From NCBI GenBank assembly GCA_036023115.1, contig JAYKKT010000048.1, positions 4,426,001 to 4,490,000 on the forward strand: 64,000 nucleotides of DNA. Direction: 5' to 3'. The translations under genes were made by a program, and so were the position numbers. Positions 48,401 through 61,064 of this stretch are shown piece after piece. Within the stretch, counting starts at the first letter, position 1. Each line of letters starts with the position of its first letter. The DNA comes from Brasenia schreberi (Eukaryota; Streptophyta; Magnoliopsida; Nymphaeales; Cabombaceae). The notes beneath the pieces are model-generated. The model was not told the DNA's origin. It saw only the letters and a list, made by a program, of their open reading frames with translations, and did no database searches.

Positions 48401-51400
48401 AGATACTCTGCTAATTAGTGACCATTTTTATGCACCGGAAAATTCAACAGTGACGGATATCTCCCTTGCTGAATTGATACGAATCTTGATAGGAAAATCT
48501 GATTTTCTCAAGTTGGGAGAATTGTGAGACATCAGGAAAGGATAATTCCGTCACTAACTTGATGATATCTAATCCCTACAAGAGAAACTTAGTGCTCCAA
48601 AATTCGGAGAATTCAACTAATGGCCAAGGGATCCATCAAAAGTACTTCCAAGTGTGAAGGTCCTGACTTGGATACATAGAGGCGTGCTTGTCTACCTAAC
48701 CCCAGCTTGCCTACTATGGAGGAAGATCTCTCCTAAAGGCTGTTTACGCAGAAGTTGCAAAGCGGGAATCGGTTTTTCATATGCTTGTTTCAGCAGTCAT
48801 GTTGTTAGAATGTGATTCGGGTTATCAATTTTTGAGAATCCAAATCACATTCAAATCCAACATTGGCATAAAATTCTAAGAAAGCATCTCAAAACAAGGC
48901 ATTTTACCAAATCAGCATCATTCACCGAGGCCCAGTCCTCAAATTGTAGAGGAAGGTAGTGGACAAGTTGAGCCCAACAGAACAGTGATCCTTATTCTAC
49001 CGAAAGTGCAAAGAACAGTGTCCTTTTATGCTGCTAACTGGGTCCGATAAGAATTCTTATATTCCAAAGCACTTTTATTTTTCAAGATAGTGATATATTA
49101 ATCAGAATGTGACACCAAAAGTATTTATATTTTTTGAGTACCTTCAATTATCGGAAAACTAGGTGTAACCCCAAAGTAGATACATCATCTTTTATGTAGG
49201 CAAAGTAATATTTTTCTATATATTATTTTTTATGTTTCTTCATATTATATATAATCAGATAATACTATAACATTATTCTTAATTATTGTTATCCTACAAC
49301 GTCTTATGGTCATACATGACATACTAGCACTAGCCTTAAAGCACTCAGAGTATGTGCCACAATCATTATCGGATGACTCTACTTTGATAGAGTTGATGGA
49401 ACATTTGAGCAATGCTACCATATAGTATATTGCCTCACAATATTAGATCAAATGACAACTGATGGTGTTGAGAGTTTTTGTCGCATATTTGAAGGCTTTC
49501 TAGATATTGTTTTGTGCTATTCATTATATATATTTGTACAACATTTGTAATAAATGTCATTTTAGTTTGACAAGTCTTTGTCCCAATATCATGAAACAAA
49601 TGAATAAATCACTACAATTGGATTGAAATAATAAGTTGTTAAATTGAAATAATAAGTTTGTAAATTGAAATAATAAGTTCATGTACAAACTACAAATAAC
49701 ACCTAATCATCATTCCTAATGTCAAGGACACTCATCGTTTGGTCCTCTTATTTGTATGTATATCTCAATAAGTACGCAGAGTGGTCAATCTCAATTCATG
49801 ATGCTTTTATGTTGATATTATTTCCAAAAAGGAAGGATAGATAACATCGTAGAATCATCATATATGTGCATCTAAAAAAATATACAAGAGAAGATAAGTA
49901 ATCACAAATTTGATATAATAAAATGTTTAAATAATATGTATCTAATGAAGAGATAATATCATTATTGCTAGAAAATATCATATTAAATCATGATAGTATA
50001 TGTACTACGCATCCCTCTCACTATCTGATACAAATGAAAGATATACAGTCAACCTCATTTTAGAGAGCAATACCAATGCTATGATCCATCGAGTAACGAT
50101 GAGCAAATCCATCCATCAAGTATGGATGAGCCAATACCTTTCTTATTATGCCTTTACTCTTTCAACGAAGAATAATAATAACAATATTATTCTTTTTCCT
50201 TATATTTCTTACATATTCAACGGGCCCATCTCGACTACAAGACACAACATAAGTTGAAAATACAAGTGAATAATCAAGTCCATTCTCATAGTCAGCAACG
50301 TGTATTCAACTTCATATGTAAATCAACCAAAATAATACATTTTCCATTACACCACAATCAAATCCAGTCTTCAAGAAGGTACCCCACTATAACAAGTATT
50401 TTCATTGTTCATCCGAAATCTACTTCATTGTAATAAATGTTTTCACTCAAGTTCTTCACCATTTTGCAATCATTATAATAAATATATAAAATGCCAATAG
50501 GTAACTCTAATTAGAGAGGGATGTGGCCCAACTATATCTCTTTCTAATAAGGGAGACATAGTTGGATGCTTTTTTCTCTATTGGGAGATATGGCATAATC
50601 ACGTCTCTCTCGAAGGGAAGATGCAGTTGTGCCATGTCTCCACCTAAACAACTAGCGGCTCAAAGTTGTCGGGCAAATGTCTTCGTACATCTAAAATACA
50701 ACTAAAATAATAAGAAAAACAAATCCACCATGTATCTATGATAGCCCTGAAATCTCTCTAAGAATGAACCTTCTTGTTCCTTTTCTTTTTCTATTTTTTC
50801 TTTTTCGACGATGCTCAAAAGAGTTTACTTGTGCATGGTCGGGTTATATGAGAAGACAATGATGGTAAACATGTGAACGAAATATCAGTCACCATGGTGG
50901 ATAGAAGGGAATGCTCGAAAACAGTATGAAAAGAAATGAGAGATTATTGGAGAGCAATTTCAGTATTTTTGAAAAAAGATGTGTGAATAGTAAAAAAGGT
51001 ATGCAAATAGTAATTCTGTTGATGAGGTGTGCATGACTGTGTTATGTATGTTAGGCTTCGGCCTCCTGTGTTAAAAAAGTAGAGAAAAAGAATTACACTA
51101 CGATTTTGTGTTATAGCCGAAAGTTCCATTCAGGTCTGTGGTACGTACTACCAATGATTATACTATGCGAACTGGTGGGAGGGATACCTCACTTCCCACC
51201 TCGGGTCAGTGAAGATTGACCCCTACTTTTCTTGAATCGGTAAAAGCAAGGCGCAATAGTTTTACCACACTATCTTCATCACGCGCCTTTCTTACCAAAA
51301 GAAGGGATTGCATGTTTGCAAAACCACCATACAGTTGGAAAGGCGAAAGAAACTCTGGGCATCAAAACCATCACTACCAACGCTGTTCCCCATCCTCTGT

Positions 51401-51755
51401 TTTTTACAATAAGGGAGGCTGTGCTGTGATTTAATTTTCGATGCGCTCATTTCAGATGAGAAAAATATAGGGGATTTTCAAGAAAAAATCTAATCTCGAT
51501 ATTCTTTAGGAAGTATCGCAACGCGAGGAGGCCCTTAGTCTCGGCTATCTTCTACTTGCGAGGTCTGCAAAAGTTATTGTGTTCAGAAATGATGCTACAG
51601 AGACCTACGTTACATATTGCTTCCAAAGTTTCTTTCAATGTGCAACCTCATACATAGAAAAGTCACACTACAACTAAATTACCAAGACTTTGTTTACACA
51701 CCATCCACGGTTTATGGATATTCGTTGCCAGGACTCCTTTGATACAGATCTGAAC
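45460..51755. other. Unassigned region
   Basis: No recognised gene. The 103-codon plus frame at 45706-46017 and the GC-richer text to about 46600 and at 47100-47460 have no motif I recognise; they could be decayed gene fragments. A 20-bp direct repeat GTTTGACCCAACCTCCCTTA occurs at 47542-47561 and 47761-47780. From 48100 to 50700 the DNA is AT-rich with nothing recognised. Confidence 0.35.
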
Positions 51756-51759
51756 AGAG

Positions 51760-51969
51760 CTAAAAATTTGACGACTGAAGGCGAAGAAAGCGAGCGTGAA
51801 TCGGTTTGGCGTTTGGATTTTGTTGCAGAACTGATAGTGTCAACACCGTCGGCCCTGGCTCAGGTGTGCGGTTTGAAGGCGGGTCATGTACAATAGGTTT
51901 GAACAGCCTTTCATGAACCGACATAGGCTGTGTCAGGTTTCTCACCTCTTGAGGCACCAAATCAATCAT
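51760..51969 (-). CDS. Possible small gene or first exon, 69 codons
   Basis: The frame starts MIDLVPQEVRNLTQPM and ends at a TAA-type stop after 69 codons; no family is recognised. Support comes from context only. On minus a TATA box CTATAAATTAG lies about 65-75 bp upstream of the ATG (52036-52046), followed by a CT/CA-rich leader, and the ATG is preceded by GCTGAAA. The C-terminal half (PEPGPTVLTLSVLQQ) is low complexity. It could be exon 1 of a longer gene running left, a decayed gene, or chance. Confidence 0.25.
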   Translation of the reverse strand: MIDLVPQEVRNLTQPMSVHERLFKPIVHDPPSNRTPEPGPTVLTLSVLQQNPNAKPIHARFLRLQSSNF

Positions 51970-52046
51970 TTTCAGCTAGAGTGGTATAAGAAGAAGACGG
52001 CGTTTATGTTGCTGTGAGGAAGGATAGGCTGCTCACTAATTTATAG

Positions 52047-53446
52047 AGAGAGGAGGCAAATGGGTCGTCCACCATGCCGACACCATTGTCCTGGATCAGA
52101 GTCAATCTTCAAGATAATGGATGAATTATTGGTGGGCCTCAACATATACGTCACTAAGCCAATTTCATATGCTTTTTGGTTCCATTGCGAAGGTAGATTC
52201 TTTTGTGATTTCACAAGTTCAAGTGAACGATTTTTTGAAGAGAACACCGACCTTCTCCAAATAAACCCTCACCCTTATTGCCAAAAGACACTACCTTTTG
52301 CATGTTCTTGATAAATAGGCTACTGAGGTTCGTGGGCATCGAATCCGAGGAAAAGACACTTGTATGTTCTTAAAAGGCAGTGTGGATCATGAGACCAAGT
52401 GTCCCTTGAACGAAACATTAAGAGAAAGGCTTTTCTTTTTCTGCAAAATATGTAGCACAAGGAGTCTTTTGGCTACATTTTAGATGGTCTATGCAGTATG
52501 TACAATATGGTAGGAATCTGAAAATAATGTTGAAAGACAACATACTTTGTCTTGCAGCCCACCAGCAATTATATATCAAGTTGAACACAGCTTGGATGCA
52601 ATCGCATCTTGTTGACCGGAACCAACTTAGATCTTTAAATTTGCTTTCGGACCTTGTCCCTAGTAGGTCGTTTTTAGGTCTTAATCTGATCTGAGTGTGG
52701 TATAAATGTTTAGATCTCTCTCTATATATATATATTTCTTTCCTCTTGTGGATGTTACCCAATTCATTAGCCATTTTTTGGATCTATCTCCACATGTAAA
52801 CCGGGTTATTGTGTGTCTAACTAGATACCTTTATCCATATGATTCTGGGATCTTGTTCTCCAGACTTAAATCAATAATGGATCTATTTGTTGTTACCATA
52901 CCCTGGCCCAGTCGTTGGCGTTCGGTTGCTCAAGAAGATGTGTAGTTATCCAGAATATGCCACAGTTTTATCTGTGGAACATATACTCATATAGCCGGCT
53001 CCGTTTAGTGTGAGCGATGATGACGTTGTCTTGGTTTTGGTTATGGAAAATGGATGCACACAAGTGAGCAAGACTGCATATTCCATCTGAAAGTGTTGGG
53101 GGCACAAACGTGAGTTCTCTCGTCAAGTTTCATGTTTAAGCCACACTTTATGAGATATTTTCTGCACATAGCAAAGTAAAACATCCATATCCATAAGAAT
53201 AATAATCTCCAAATAATCTCCAATGAGGTCACTGGTGTTAGTGGCGGGTCCCCATCTGATCACAGCAAAGGGCATGACGTCGATGTCAGTGCATGCCGCT
53301 GCCGGTGTTTAAAGAACCAAACCAAGAGTGTTCAACTGATCCAACTCAGTTGCTTGGTTTGGTTCGGTTCGTAATACACACACAGAGAGTTTGGTTTACA
53401 ATTTGAAGATTGAAACGGAACCACTAGAACCTAACCTAACCAAACA

Positions 53447-53508
<62 letters not shown>

Positions 53509-54410
53509 CGTGTGTGGTGGTATTTAACATGTGAATAATAAGAGAACATTTTATTATATAATTTACAAAGTTCATTTGACATGTGGTTGTCGTATAATAT
53601 ACACTATACTTGTCTTGCTTTGGATGTTAAGGTGTTGCAAACCAAACATGACGAAGAGCACCACTATTCCAGTTTCAACCTTTTTGGCTGTAGATTCTGC
53701 GGCACCCTGACTACATGTTATGGAACTTCCTTAGGGCTTGGTAATTGATCCACCTGGCGCGACCCATCAGAATCAATCGCTTGAGCTAGGGATGCCTGGT
53801 AGACCACAAGCTTAATCTGGCTGGTGAAGCCCATCTGAGAATATAACGGCAAGGTCATGTGACAGGAGAGGGTTGGTTTGTGCACAGTATGGATCTGAAA
53901 TCTAGGCCCAACCATGGAGCATCATGGATTTGTTGAATTGGATCGGCCCTCATGCAGAATCTGGCTTTTGCCCACCGATATACAATTACTTTGTATTCAT
54001 CGTGTCTAGTAAGCTTGCATGTATGTGAGAATTTGATTGGGATTTGATAACGTTAATCTTCTTAGTTAGGTATTAGTGTTAGTGAACTCATAGTTGGATT
54101 TGATGGAGATATGCAAGACTAATTAATATACACCGTGATCAGACCCAGATCTCCATGAGATATATCCAGAAAACCAGAATCCAAATCCTATTAGTAACTG
54201 GATATGAATTTGTAGATCGACTCCATCTAATTGGTATTGGAGTGGTATCACATACTGTATATATGCTATCGGATGGAATGGCATGATTTGATAACTACAA
54301 CCAACCCTAGGTAAATAAAAGAAGGTGCTTGAGATGCCCTGCGTAGGAATGACAAAATATGACTCTTTCGTCTCGCTTTCAAAGGACATGAATACCGACT
54401 TCATGGGTCA
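52047..54410. other. Unassigned spacer with microsatellite
   Basis: No gene recognised. It includes TTGGTTTGGTTCGGTTCG-like low-complexity text near 53353-53372 and a (CT)n(TA)n tract at 53451-53503. Confidence 0.35.
53451..53503. repeat. (CT)n(TA)n microsatellite
   Basis: About 14 CT units are followed by about 12 TA units. Confidence 0.95.
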
Positions 54411-54416
54411 TGTTTG

Positions 54417-55461
54417 TGTTGGATTTAATGTGCATTTAATGCATGTTGGTATCCCTAAATATTAATTAATATACGTAAAAGTCTTAAAGTATAAAAAGTA
54501 ACATATAAGGGACTTTTGCAAAAGGTGTTTAAGAGGAGACAAAGTTTAGTCTTATATTGATGGATGTGGCAAACCCTCATGTCCTTTTATATATTTTGTA
54601 GCTCATGAGACGGTTTCGGATAAGGTGGGTCATTATAGATAAGACAAGAAGGTTGAGGATAAAGCGATGTGCCATTTAGATCAGATTTACGATCTGTGAT
54701 CCACACATGCACCTATAAATAGAACACACAGTTTTCTCTCTCTCCCTTCCCGTCTCTTAGTTCTCTCTTTGTTCGTGGTGTTGTTCTAGTCCCTCTTCCC
54801 GTGGATAGTTTCTCTTTCTGCTCTAATCATAGGAGACTGAGGTGTGTTCGAGGTCGACTCGAAGCCAAGTACATGCTCTTCGAGTTGTGTGTGCATTTCA
54901 TCTTGGAAAGAAGACACAAATACTTGTACATAATTATAGCTGGGCACTGCTTTCTCTAAGGCAAGTCCGCAAGGGTCACTCGCAAAGATATGTTTCTGCT
55001 TTTCTTTTCCGCACAGCTTGATTATAGCTTATTTTAGATCTGTGTCTATTTTTATGATTGGGGAATGTTTACATTTGTTGCATATTATTTTATTATGCAT
55101 ATATGTCTACGGTTTTTCCCAAGAATCTTAGAGAAATTAGTTTTTACCATAATAAACATGTCTACGATTGTTACCCTCTAACCTAAGGTCAACTTAAACT
55201 TCATGCCGAAAAAGTTTGTCGAATCACATTTTAAACGCTGGCAGTAGTGTATGAAAATTTGGTTAACCATGTTAGGATTGTATCTGTACATCTAGTCGTA
55301 TTGTCCCTAACCCGATGAACTGACCCTAGAAGCTAGGATAAAATCACTGAGTGGAAGGAGGACACTCTATATCACTATTTTATTTTATCGGTACTGTTAA
55401 ATGTCTCATTTAATGTGTATAGTTCTTTCCCTTCCATGACAGCGAAAGATATATGGGCTAC
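54417..55461 (+). mobile_element. Ty1/copia 5' LTR and gag start, truncated
   Basis: It begins TGTTGGATTTAATG (54417) and contains AGTCTTATATTGATGG, similar to the AGTCCCACATTGATGG phrase common in copia LTRs. A TATA box CTATAAATAG lies at 54713-54722. From about 55205 the plus strand encodes decayed copia gag: KKFVESHFKRWQ, then after stops a YITILFYRY/SLPSMTAKDIWATIDENF region (UBN2-type gag). It stops at 55461, where the Tat 3' LTR begins, so the rest of this copia element should lie beyond the window's right end. Confidence 0.65.
54713..54722 (+). promoter_or_regulatory. TATA box of copia LTR
   Basis: CTATAAATAG is followed about 20 bp later by a CT-rich leader (TTTTCTCTCTCTCCC). Confidence 0.6.
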
Positions 55462-56728
55462 TATAGATGAGAATTTTATTTCAAAGCCAATGAAGAGAAT
55501 TGAAATTCAATTCACAAATAAGAGTTACGAGTGTACCAGCTAGTTTACTCAAACTAGCAAAGTTTGGTTTGGATTTTTGACTTCTTGGCGAGTGTGTATT
55601 AGTGAACTCTTTTTGCTGTAAACTTTTTTTAACCAGTGCTCAAGGGTCAGCCTAGGCTCTTGGAAAAACGTTTCAGATCTGGAAAGTTTTAAAAACCAAG
55701 TTCTAGTTTAAAAAGTTTTGCAAAAATCGTGAGTTTATTCCTTGACCCAAAATTCACTTTAATCCTCAAAAACAAAAACTGGTTCTATTTTCAAGGATCG
55801 ATTTTCTTAATTTTTTTGACAGTGTTAGAATCTCCAAAAATCTTCAAAATTTTACTTGATATTGATTTAGGTGTTGAAGACTATTTTTGTTTTGATTTCT
55901 AGTGTTGTGGATGTGTAGAAATAAATCAGGGAAGTCTCTTACTCTGAAATTCAGGACAGAAGTTGTGACAGAAATACAAAGCCTTAAAGAAGTGATTGTA
56001 TCTCACCACATATGTAATGGATTTTTATGAAATTGATCTTTGTAAAGATATGGATGTTTGCTTTCCAATGAAATCATTTTCAACCTATGATGTAGGATGT
56101 ATAGTGTTAATGGGCTCTATTCTTATTCTATTCGATTTTACCTAATTTTATTCATAGACTTAAACATTCCTAAAATTCTTATAAATTTTATGGAGAGTGG
56201 GTCAATGTGTGTATAATTAGTGTGCCAAGTTTCAACACTTTTTATTGCAGAACAGGGCTACAAAAATCGACAATGAGAAAGATATAGAATGTATAAAACA
56301 AAGTTTTCAATTTTAAGAAATTAATGGATGCATCCGATCAAATTCTATCCAACTAAATCATCATCCACAGTAATTTCAATCATGAGGAGGTGCAATAATC
56401 AAAGAAAATTATTAATTTACTTTAAACATAGAGGGAATTAGAGGGTATAAGATTTTATAATATATATTTGGGTAGAATAAACTATAAATCAAACACATAG
56501 ATAACGATCTTACCCATGAGCTTTGATGAAACTTGGTAGCATCTCTCCTCAAATATTACATTAATTTGGAGTCAAATGCTTCTTAATTATAACCCTTTTA
56601 AACAAAATTGAAAGGCTTAAGGAAAGAGGAAGGGGAAAGCAAACCTTAGAACCAAAGCTTGGAGACTTGGAAGGTTGAAGGTGTCAAGGCTCTTGGTGGA
56701 AGGGATGATTCTTCTCTCTTCTCCCCTT

Positions 56729-56767
<39 letters not shown>
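56729..56767. repeat. (CT)n microsatellite in Tat LTR
   Basis: About 19 CT units 45-80 bp sense-downstream of the TATA box, in the same place as 10703-10732. It creates spurious Ser/Leu and Glu/Arg frames on the two strands. Confidence 0.9.
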
Positions 56768-56769
<2 letters not shown>

Positions 56770-56809
56770 ATTTGTTGGACTTCTCTCTTTGATTCCCTCC
56801 TCAAGCCCC

Positions 56810-56819
56810 CTATTTATAG
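56810..56819 (-). promoter_or_regulatory. TATA box of Tat 3' LTR
   Basis: The minus strand reads CTATAAATAG followed by GGGGC. Confidence 0.55.
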
Positions 56820-58929
56820 CTTTCAAGGGGGGCTCTAGGCACTTCCATGGATTGGAGCTTGATATCTTAATGCATGACCGTGTTTGGGTTTGGTTCAATG
56901 GATTTTTTTTGTTCTTTTGGATGCACATAGGGCATGTGGGGCTAGGGCATGTGGGGCTGGAGAGTGGTCCCCTTTGAGCCCATGTGGGATTGGTGCAGCC
57001 CTAGGTGCAACCCATATGATGGTGCACCTGAACCCACCTTCCTTTGCTTGATACGGCTAGGACGTGACTTGCCTAGGTATGGTGTGGGGTCCATGGTATG
57101 GATTAATCCGCCACCCATCTTGATTCAACTTAAGTCTTGATCAACTTGACCTTGATTTGTAGCACTAGACAAGATACCTTGGTTGAATTCCTTGATTTTT
57201 AGCCAACTTTGTCCGGGTGCATCCTAGATCATGGCTTGGTCTCATATTCCCTTGGGCTAGGTTGGTGAAGTCATTTGACTTGAACTTAATTTTGACTTGA
57301 CTTAGATCAAGTTTTGTTTGATTTGGATCGGACCTTGCCTTGAGTGGAGTCTTGCTTCAATTTGAATTAAGATCTAGCTTGGGATAGGTTCGACTCATGA
57401 TTGGCTTAGTCCTGATTCAAACCTGACTCCTTGCTTGATCTGGATTTGCCTTAGTTGCCTTCTTGGTTATGGCTATACTTCTTTCGAGAAATATGGCTCC
57501 TTCTGATTCGGCCTTTGTTCTAGCTTTGGATGGGTCTATCAACTTTCCTTTGAAATTATTTCAAATATGCCATTTTCAAATTGCTTTACAAATCTAGGGG
57601 TTGTGACCTTCGAAATTTCCAAATGTTTTCTTTCGAAAAATAATGCTTGGAAATTATCAAAATTCTGAGAAAATCTTCAAATCATGGGATTTCGAATGTA
57701 CAATGGTTTATTTTAAAAAAAAAATAGAGCGTTTATAGATGTCACTCTTTGGCATTAATCTAAATTTATTTGCTTAATGACAAAGAAGAAAGCACCCCTT
57801 TGATTTTCTTCCTAGATTTTTTTTAGAGTATGGATCTCTCCATTGTCTCATATCATCTCTTTTCTTCGATTCATCTTATTTGAAAAGGAGGGGATTTTAT
57901 CCAAAGGGGACTTGACATGGAATGGGAATGCCTAGTCCTATGATGATCATGGATGAACGACCTTTTTTTTTGGATGCATGTGGGTATGGAGTGTGAGGTG
58001 ACTGAAGTGGGTGCTTAGAGACCCTTACATCTAACTTGGGAGCTTGGAAAGAAACCCATGAAGGTTGGTTGTCCCATGTAGGATGATAACCATATTGTTT
58101 CATTTGTTGTTTCGAGTTTTGAAAATTTATTTTGAAAAGGAACTCCCTTTGGTTTCCAATAAAAGGGATTTCCATTTTCTTATATTTCTCTTCACTTGGG
58201 TTTCGATACCTCATTATTTAAGAGAGGTTTTGTTGAAAAACTTTGAATAACATTTTAAAATTAGATTTCCCACACAAAAAGCTCTAATCCTCAAATAAAA
58301 TGAAATCCAAATGGGTAGGTCATATTCCTACTCTAGGATTATAATGACAGACTTTTTCTCCATTGGAATAAGCCGTGGGGATTTTGGGAAAGAGTTTCCC
58401 ACGATCCCTTCTAAAGTATCCCGTGGTATAAGGTCAAGAGATTTTGATGGAAAATTGCTCTTTTGAGCTTTGGCTTTTCTTTTTCTTTTGAAGGGATCCT
58501 CTATATTGAAAGTTTTGTTTTTCCTTTTCTTTTCTTTTTGAAAGACCTCTATATTGGAGGTTTTGTTTAGGGATCCTTTTTAAAGGGAAATGAAATGGAA
58601 AAATAACTTATCCCTTTAGATACTCGATATCGGCAAGTATATCCCATTTTATAATAGCACCTATGATTTGAAAATATTTTTCTATTTTGAATTAGGCCTC
58701 ATCTTATAAGCAAAGATTTTTGAAATGTTATCAAATGATTTTGAAAGTTCTACTTTTCATGAAGCATTAATTCCCTAATTCAGGGTCATACAATCAATTT
58801 TTGTCCTTCCTTCAAGAAATTCAAAGGAGATCCATTTTCAAAAATCGTTTCAAAAGAATTTGGAGTAAACCCTAAACATAATATTTTTTCAAGTATTGGG
58901 CATTTATAGGGTCTACTAAATTTTTTTTC

Positions 58930-59802
58930 CTCACATCTATCAACCAATATGCATTATTTGTGATTGCCCCTCTTACAACATAGGGATTATCCCACTTGGG
59001 CCGCTACTTACCAAGTAGATGTGGGCCACGATGATGGATAGTTTTTAGAAAAAGTCTTACACTTTGAAGTGGTGAGCCTTTATATGCTTTTCATAGTGTT
59101 GGGTTATCCTTTGCCTGTATACATGTGCATGATCTATAGCAAGGAGCCTTTTCACATCAAGCAAGTCAAGCTCAACCATTCTAGCTATTTGTAGGGTCTC
59201 TATGGGCAAATCAAGTGTAAGAGGTGTATGAAATGAATGCAATTTGGTATGAATGAAGAGTATGACATTTGTACCATAAACCAACTCAGACAGTGTAGCA
59301 TTTGTGGGAGTGCGGATTGAAGTCCTATAAGCTCATAAGGCTTCATCTAGCTTCTCATGCCATGTTTTACCCTTATCTAAAGTTTTCTCAATGATACTTA
59401 TGAGAGTTTTGTTTGAGTGTAGTAGGGCGATGAAAAGTGTTGAGTGATGCCATAGGTTTTACACAACCTCTCTACTTTTTTATTCTTGAAAGGGGTGCCA
59501 TTATCCAACACTAGGTCTCTTGGAACCACAAATTGAGACAAGATATTTTTCTTAATGAATGCCACTACATGTTGTCCTTGAATATTTGTCAAGGAGGTAG
59601 CTTCACCCCATTTAGAAAAATATCTGGTGGCTCCTACAATGAACTTGTGTCCATTGGATGTTGTAAGTGTAATTGGTCCAATGATATCAAATGCCCATAT
59701 GGTGATGGGCCATAGGTATAACGATTGAATGCAATGAAGATGATGGGATATGAATGACATTTTCATGCATTTAACACTGATGACACTTCCTAACATGGTC
59801 AT
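58930..59802 (-). pseudogene. Integrase core and C-terminus, catalytic Glu deleted
   Basis: The core reads WAFDIIGPI (first Asp), GHKFIVGATRYFSKW, LVLDNGTPFKN (second Asp) and QHFSSPYYTQ. The next residues jump directly, with a frame change, to NKTLISIIEKTLDKGKTWHEKL and YRTSIRTPTNATLSELVYG. In related elements the two pieces are joined by (T)NGQAEA, which carries the catalytic Glu of the D,D-35-E triad. Here those codons are deleted. Around 59040-58930, in another frame, RPKWDNPYVVRGAITNNAYWL marks the C-terminus. This integrase cannot be active. Confidence 0.85.
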
Positions 59803-59809
59803 GACAATC

Positions 59810-60070
59810 TCATTTCAAGGTGGACCAAAAATAACTGACTCTAAGTATTTTCATCGCCATCAAGTTCGCATTGATGTGACCTTTACACTCTCCATTATGA
59901 AACTCATACAAAATGGTTCTAGCCTCATCATCGTCGACACACCTCAACAAGATGTCAGTAAAACTCTTTTTATAAAGAACCCCTCTCAAGACCACATATC
60001 GAGTTGAAATTTTACGAATAAAAGCCTTATATTTAAACGAAGCAAATTCGGGAAATCCTCCATTTTCCAA
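59810..60070 (-). pseudogene. Integrase N-terminal zinc-binding region
   Basis: The frame includes VVLRGVLYKKSFTDILLRCV, DDDEARTILYEFHNGECKGHI and MKILRVSYFWSTL. This matches the H...H half of the HHCC domain of Tat integrases (EVHEG.CGGH...A.KILR.GYFWPT). The Cys pair is displaced or frameshifted at the junction with the core frame. Confidence 0.75.
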
Positions 60071-60179
60071 AAAGTTTCTAATATTTTTAAACCAAGGTTT
60101 TTCTTCTTGATTTTGGTCATTTTGGCAAATCTCTAAATCATGAGTGGATGGAGTGGGTAGATGTCAGATTTCTAGGGAT

Positions 60180-60650
60180 CAAGCACCTAAGGTCGGGTCG
60201 ATCCTTAGAGATGACCTAGTGAAGAGAGAGCATCAACTATAGTGTTGTCATCTCTTCCTATGTGAGTGAGTGTGCAAGATTTGAAAGAATTGACCAACTT
60301 AGGGGCCAATTTTTCAAAACTTTTAGGCCTTTTATGAGTGCCTCTTATTCAACCACATTATTGGAGCAAGAAAAATCTAGTCGGAATGATATTACGATTT
60401 CTCCCTTTGTGAGGGCTATAAGGATGACTCCCACACCTGCCCCTTGTTGATTCCTTGCCCCATTAAAGTACATTTTCCGTAGTTGATTCTCATTACAACA
60501 ATTTGATAATACATGAAATTTCAATTCATTTGTCAAGATACCCTCATCGGGCATTTCATCAAGTATGGGATATGTATCTTTAAGGGGTAAGTCAACCACA
60601 TGATTGGTTAGGGCTTGTCGCTTAATATAATTTTGATGATAGAATTTCAA
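60180..60650 (-). pseudogene. Second (archaeal-type) RNase H of Tat element
   Basis: The minus frame has RKMYFNGARNQQGAGVGVILIA and SFRLDFSCSNNVVE. In the next frame come ALIKGLKSFEKLAPK and LTHIGRDDNTIVDALSSLG. This corresponds to the additional RNase H found in Tat/Ogre elements (usual opening YFDGA.N..G.G.G; the first Asp is Asn here). The change of frame near 60345 inactivates it. Confidence 0.8.
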
Positions 60651-60674
60651 GTTATACTCTATTAAAAGAAGTTG

Positions 60675-61013
60675 TCATTTACCTAGCCTACCCGTTAGGA
60701 TAGGTTTTCCAAAATGATGCTTGATAGGGTAAAGTTTAGATACTATCCAAATTTCATGATCCAAGAAATAATTTCTAAACTTTTGGCAAGCCCATACCAA
60801 GCCCAAACATGTTTTTTCCGTGGCTTGATAATATCTATCATATGCCAATAGAGTTTTTGAAATGTAGTAAATAGTATACTCTTTAAGAATATCATCCTTA
60901 TATTGAGCAAGCAAAACACCCAATGCATTTGCATGAATGGAAAGATAAAGAAGCAAAGGTTTTCCTAGCTTTGGGGGTTTTAAAATTGAAGGATTTACCA
61001 AATAAGTTTTCAA
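60675..61013 (-). pseudogene. Retrotransposon RNase H (RT-linked)
   Basis: The frame has PLLLYLSIHANALGVLLAQY, YYISKTLLAYDRYYQATEKTCLGLVWACQKFRNYF and KLYPIKHHFGKPILTGRLGK. This is the typical RNase H following gypsy RT. The first acidic residue reads S-I-H-A, where L-S-V-S/A-D or similar is usual. Confidence 0.8.
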
Positions 61014-61064
61014 TCTTTCAAAAGTTTTTTGGCATTCGAAGTTCCCATCAAATTTAACACCCTT

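Larger units (their letters stand above)
55462..57737 (-). repeat. 3' LTR of Tat element (2.3 kb)
   Basis: It is related over its length to the solo LTR 9387-12215: start TATAGATGAG..., block GTACCAGCTAG...CTAGC at 55533-55558, CT tract 56729-56767 and TATA on minus at 56810-56819. It ends GCGTTTATA at 57737. The terminal dinucleotides have decayed from TG...CA. It joins the minus-strand pol region on the right without a primer site, so it is the 3' LTR. No clear polypurine tract is left (AAAGAGTG just sense-upstream). Confidence 0.75.
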
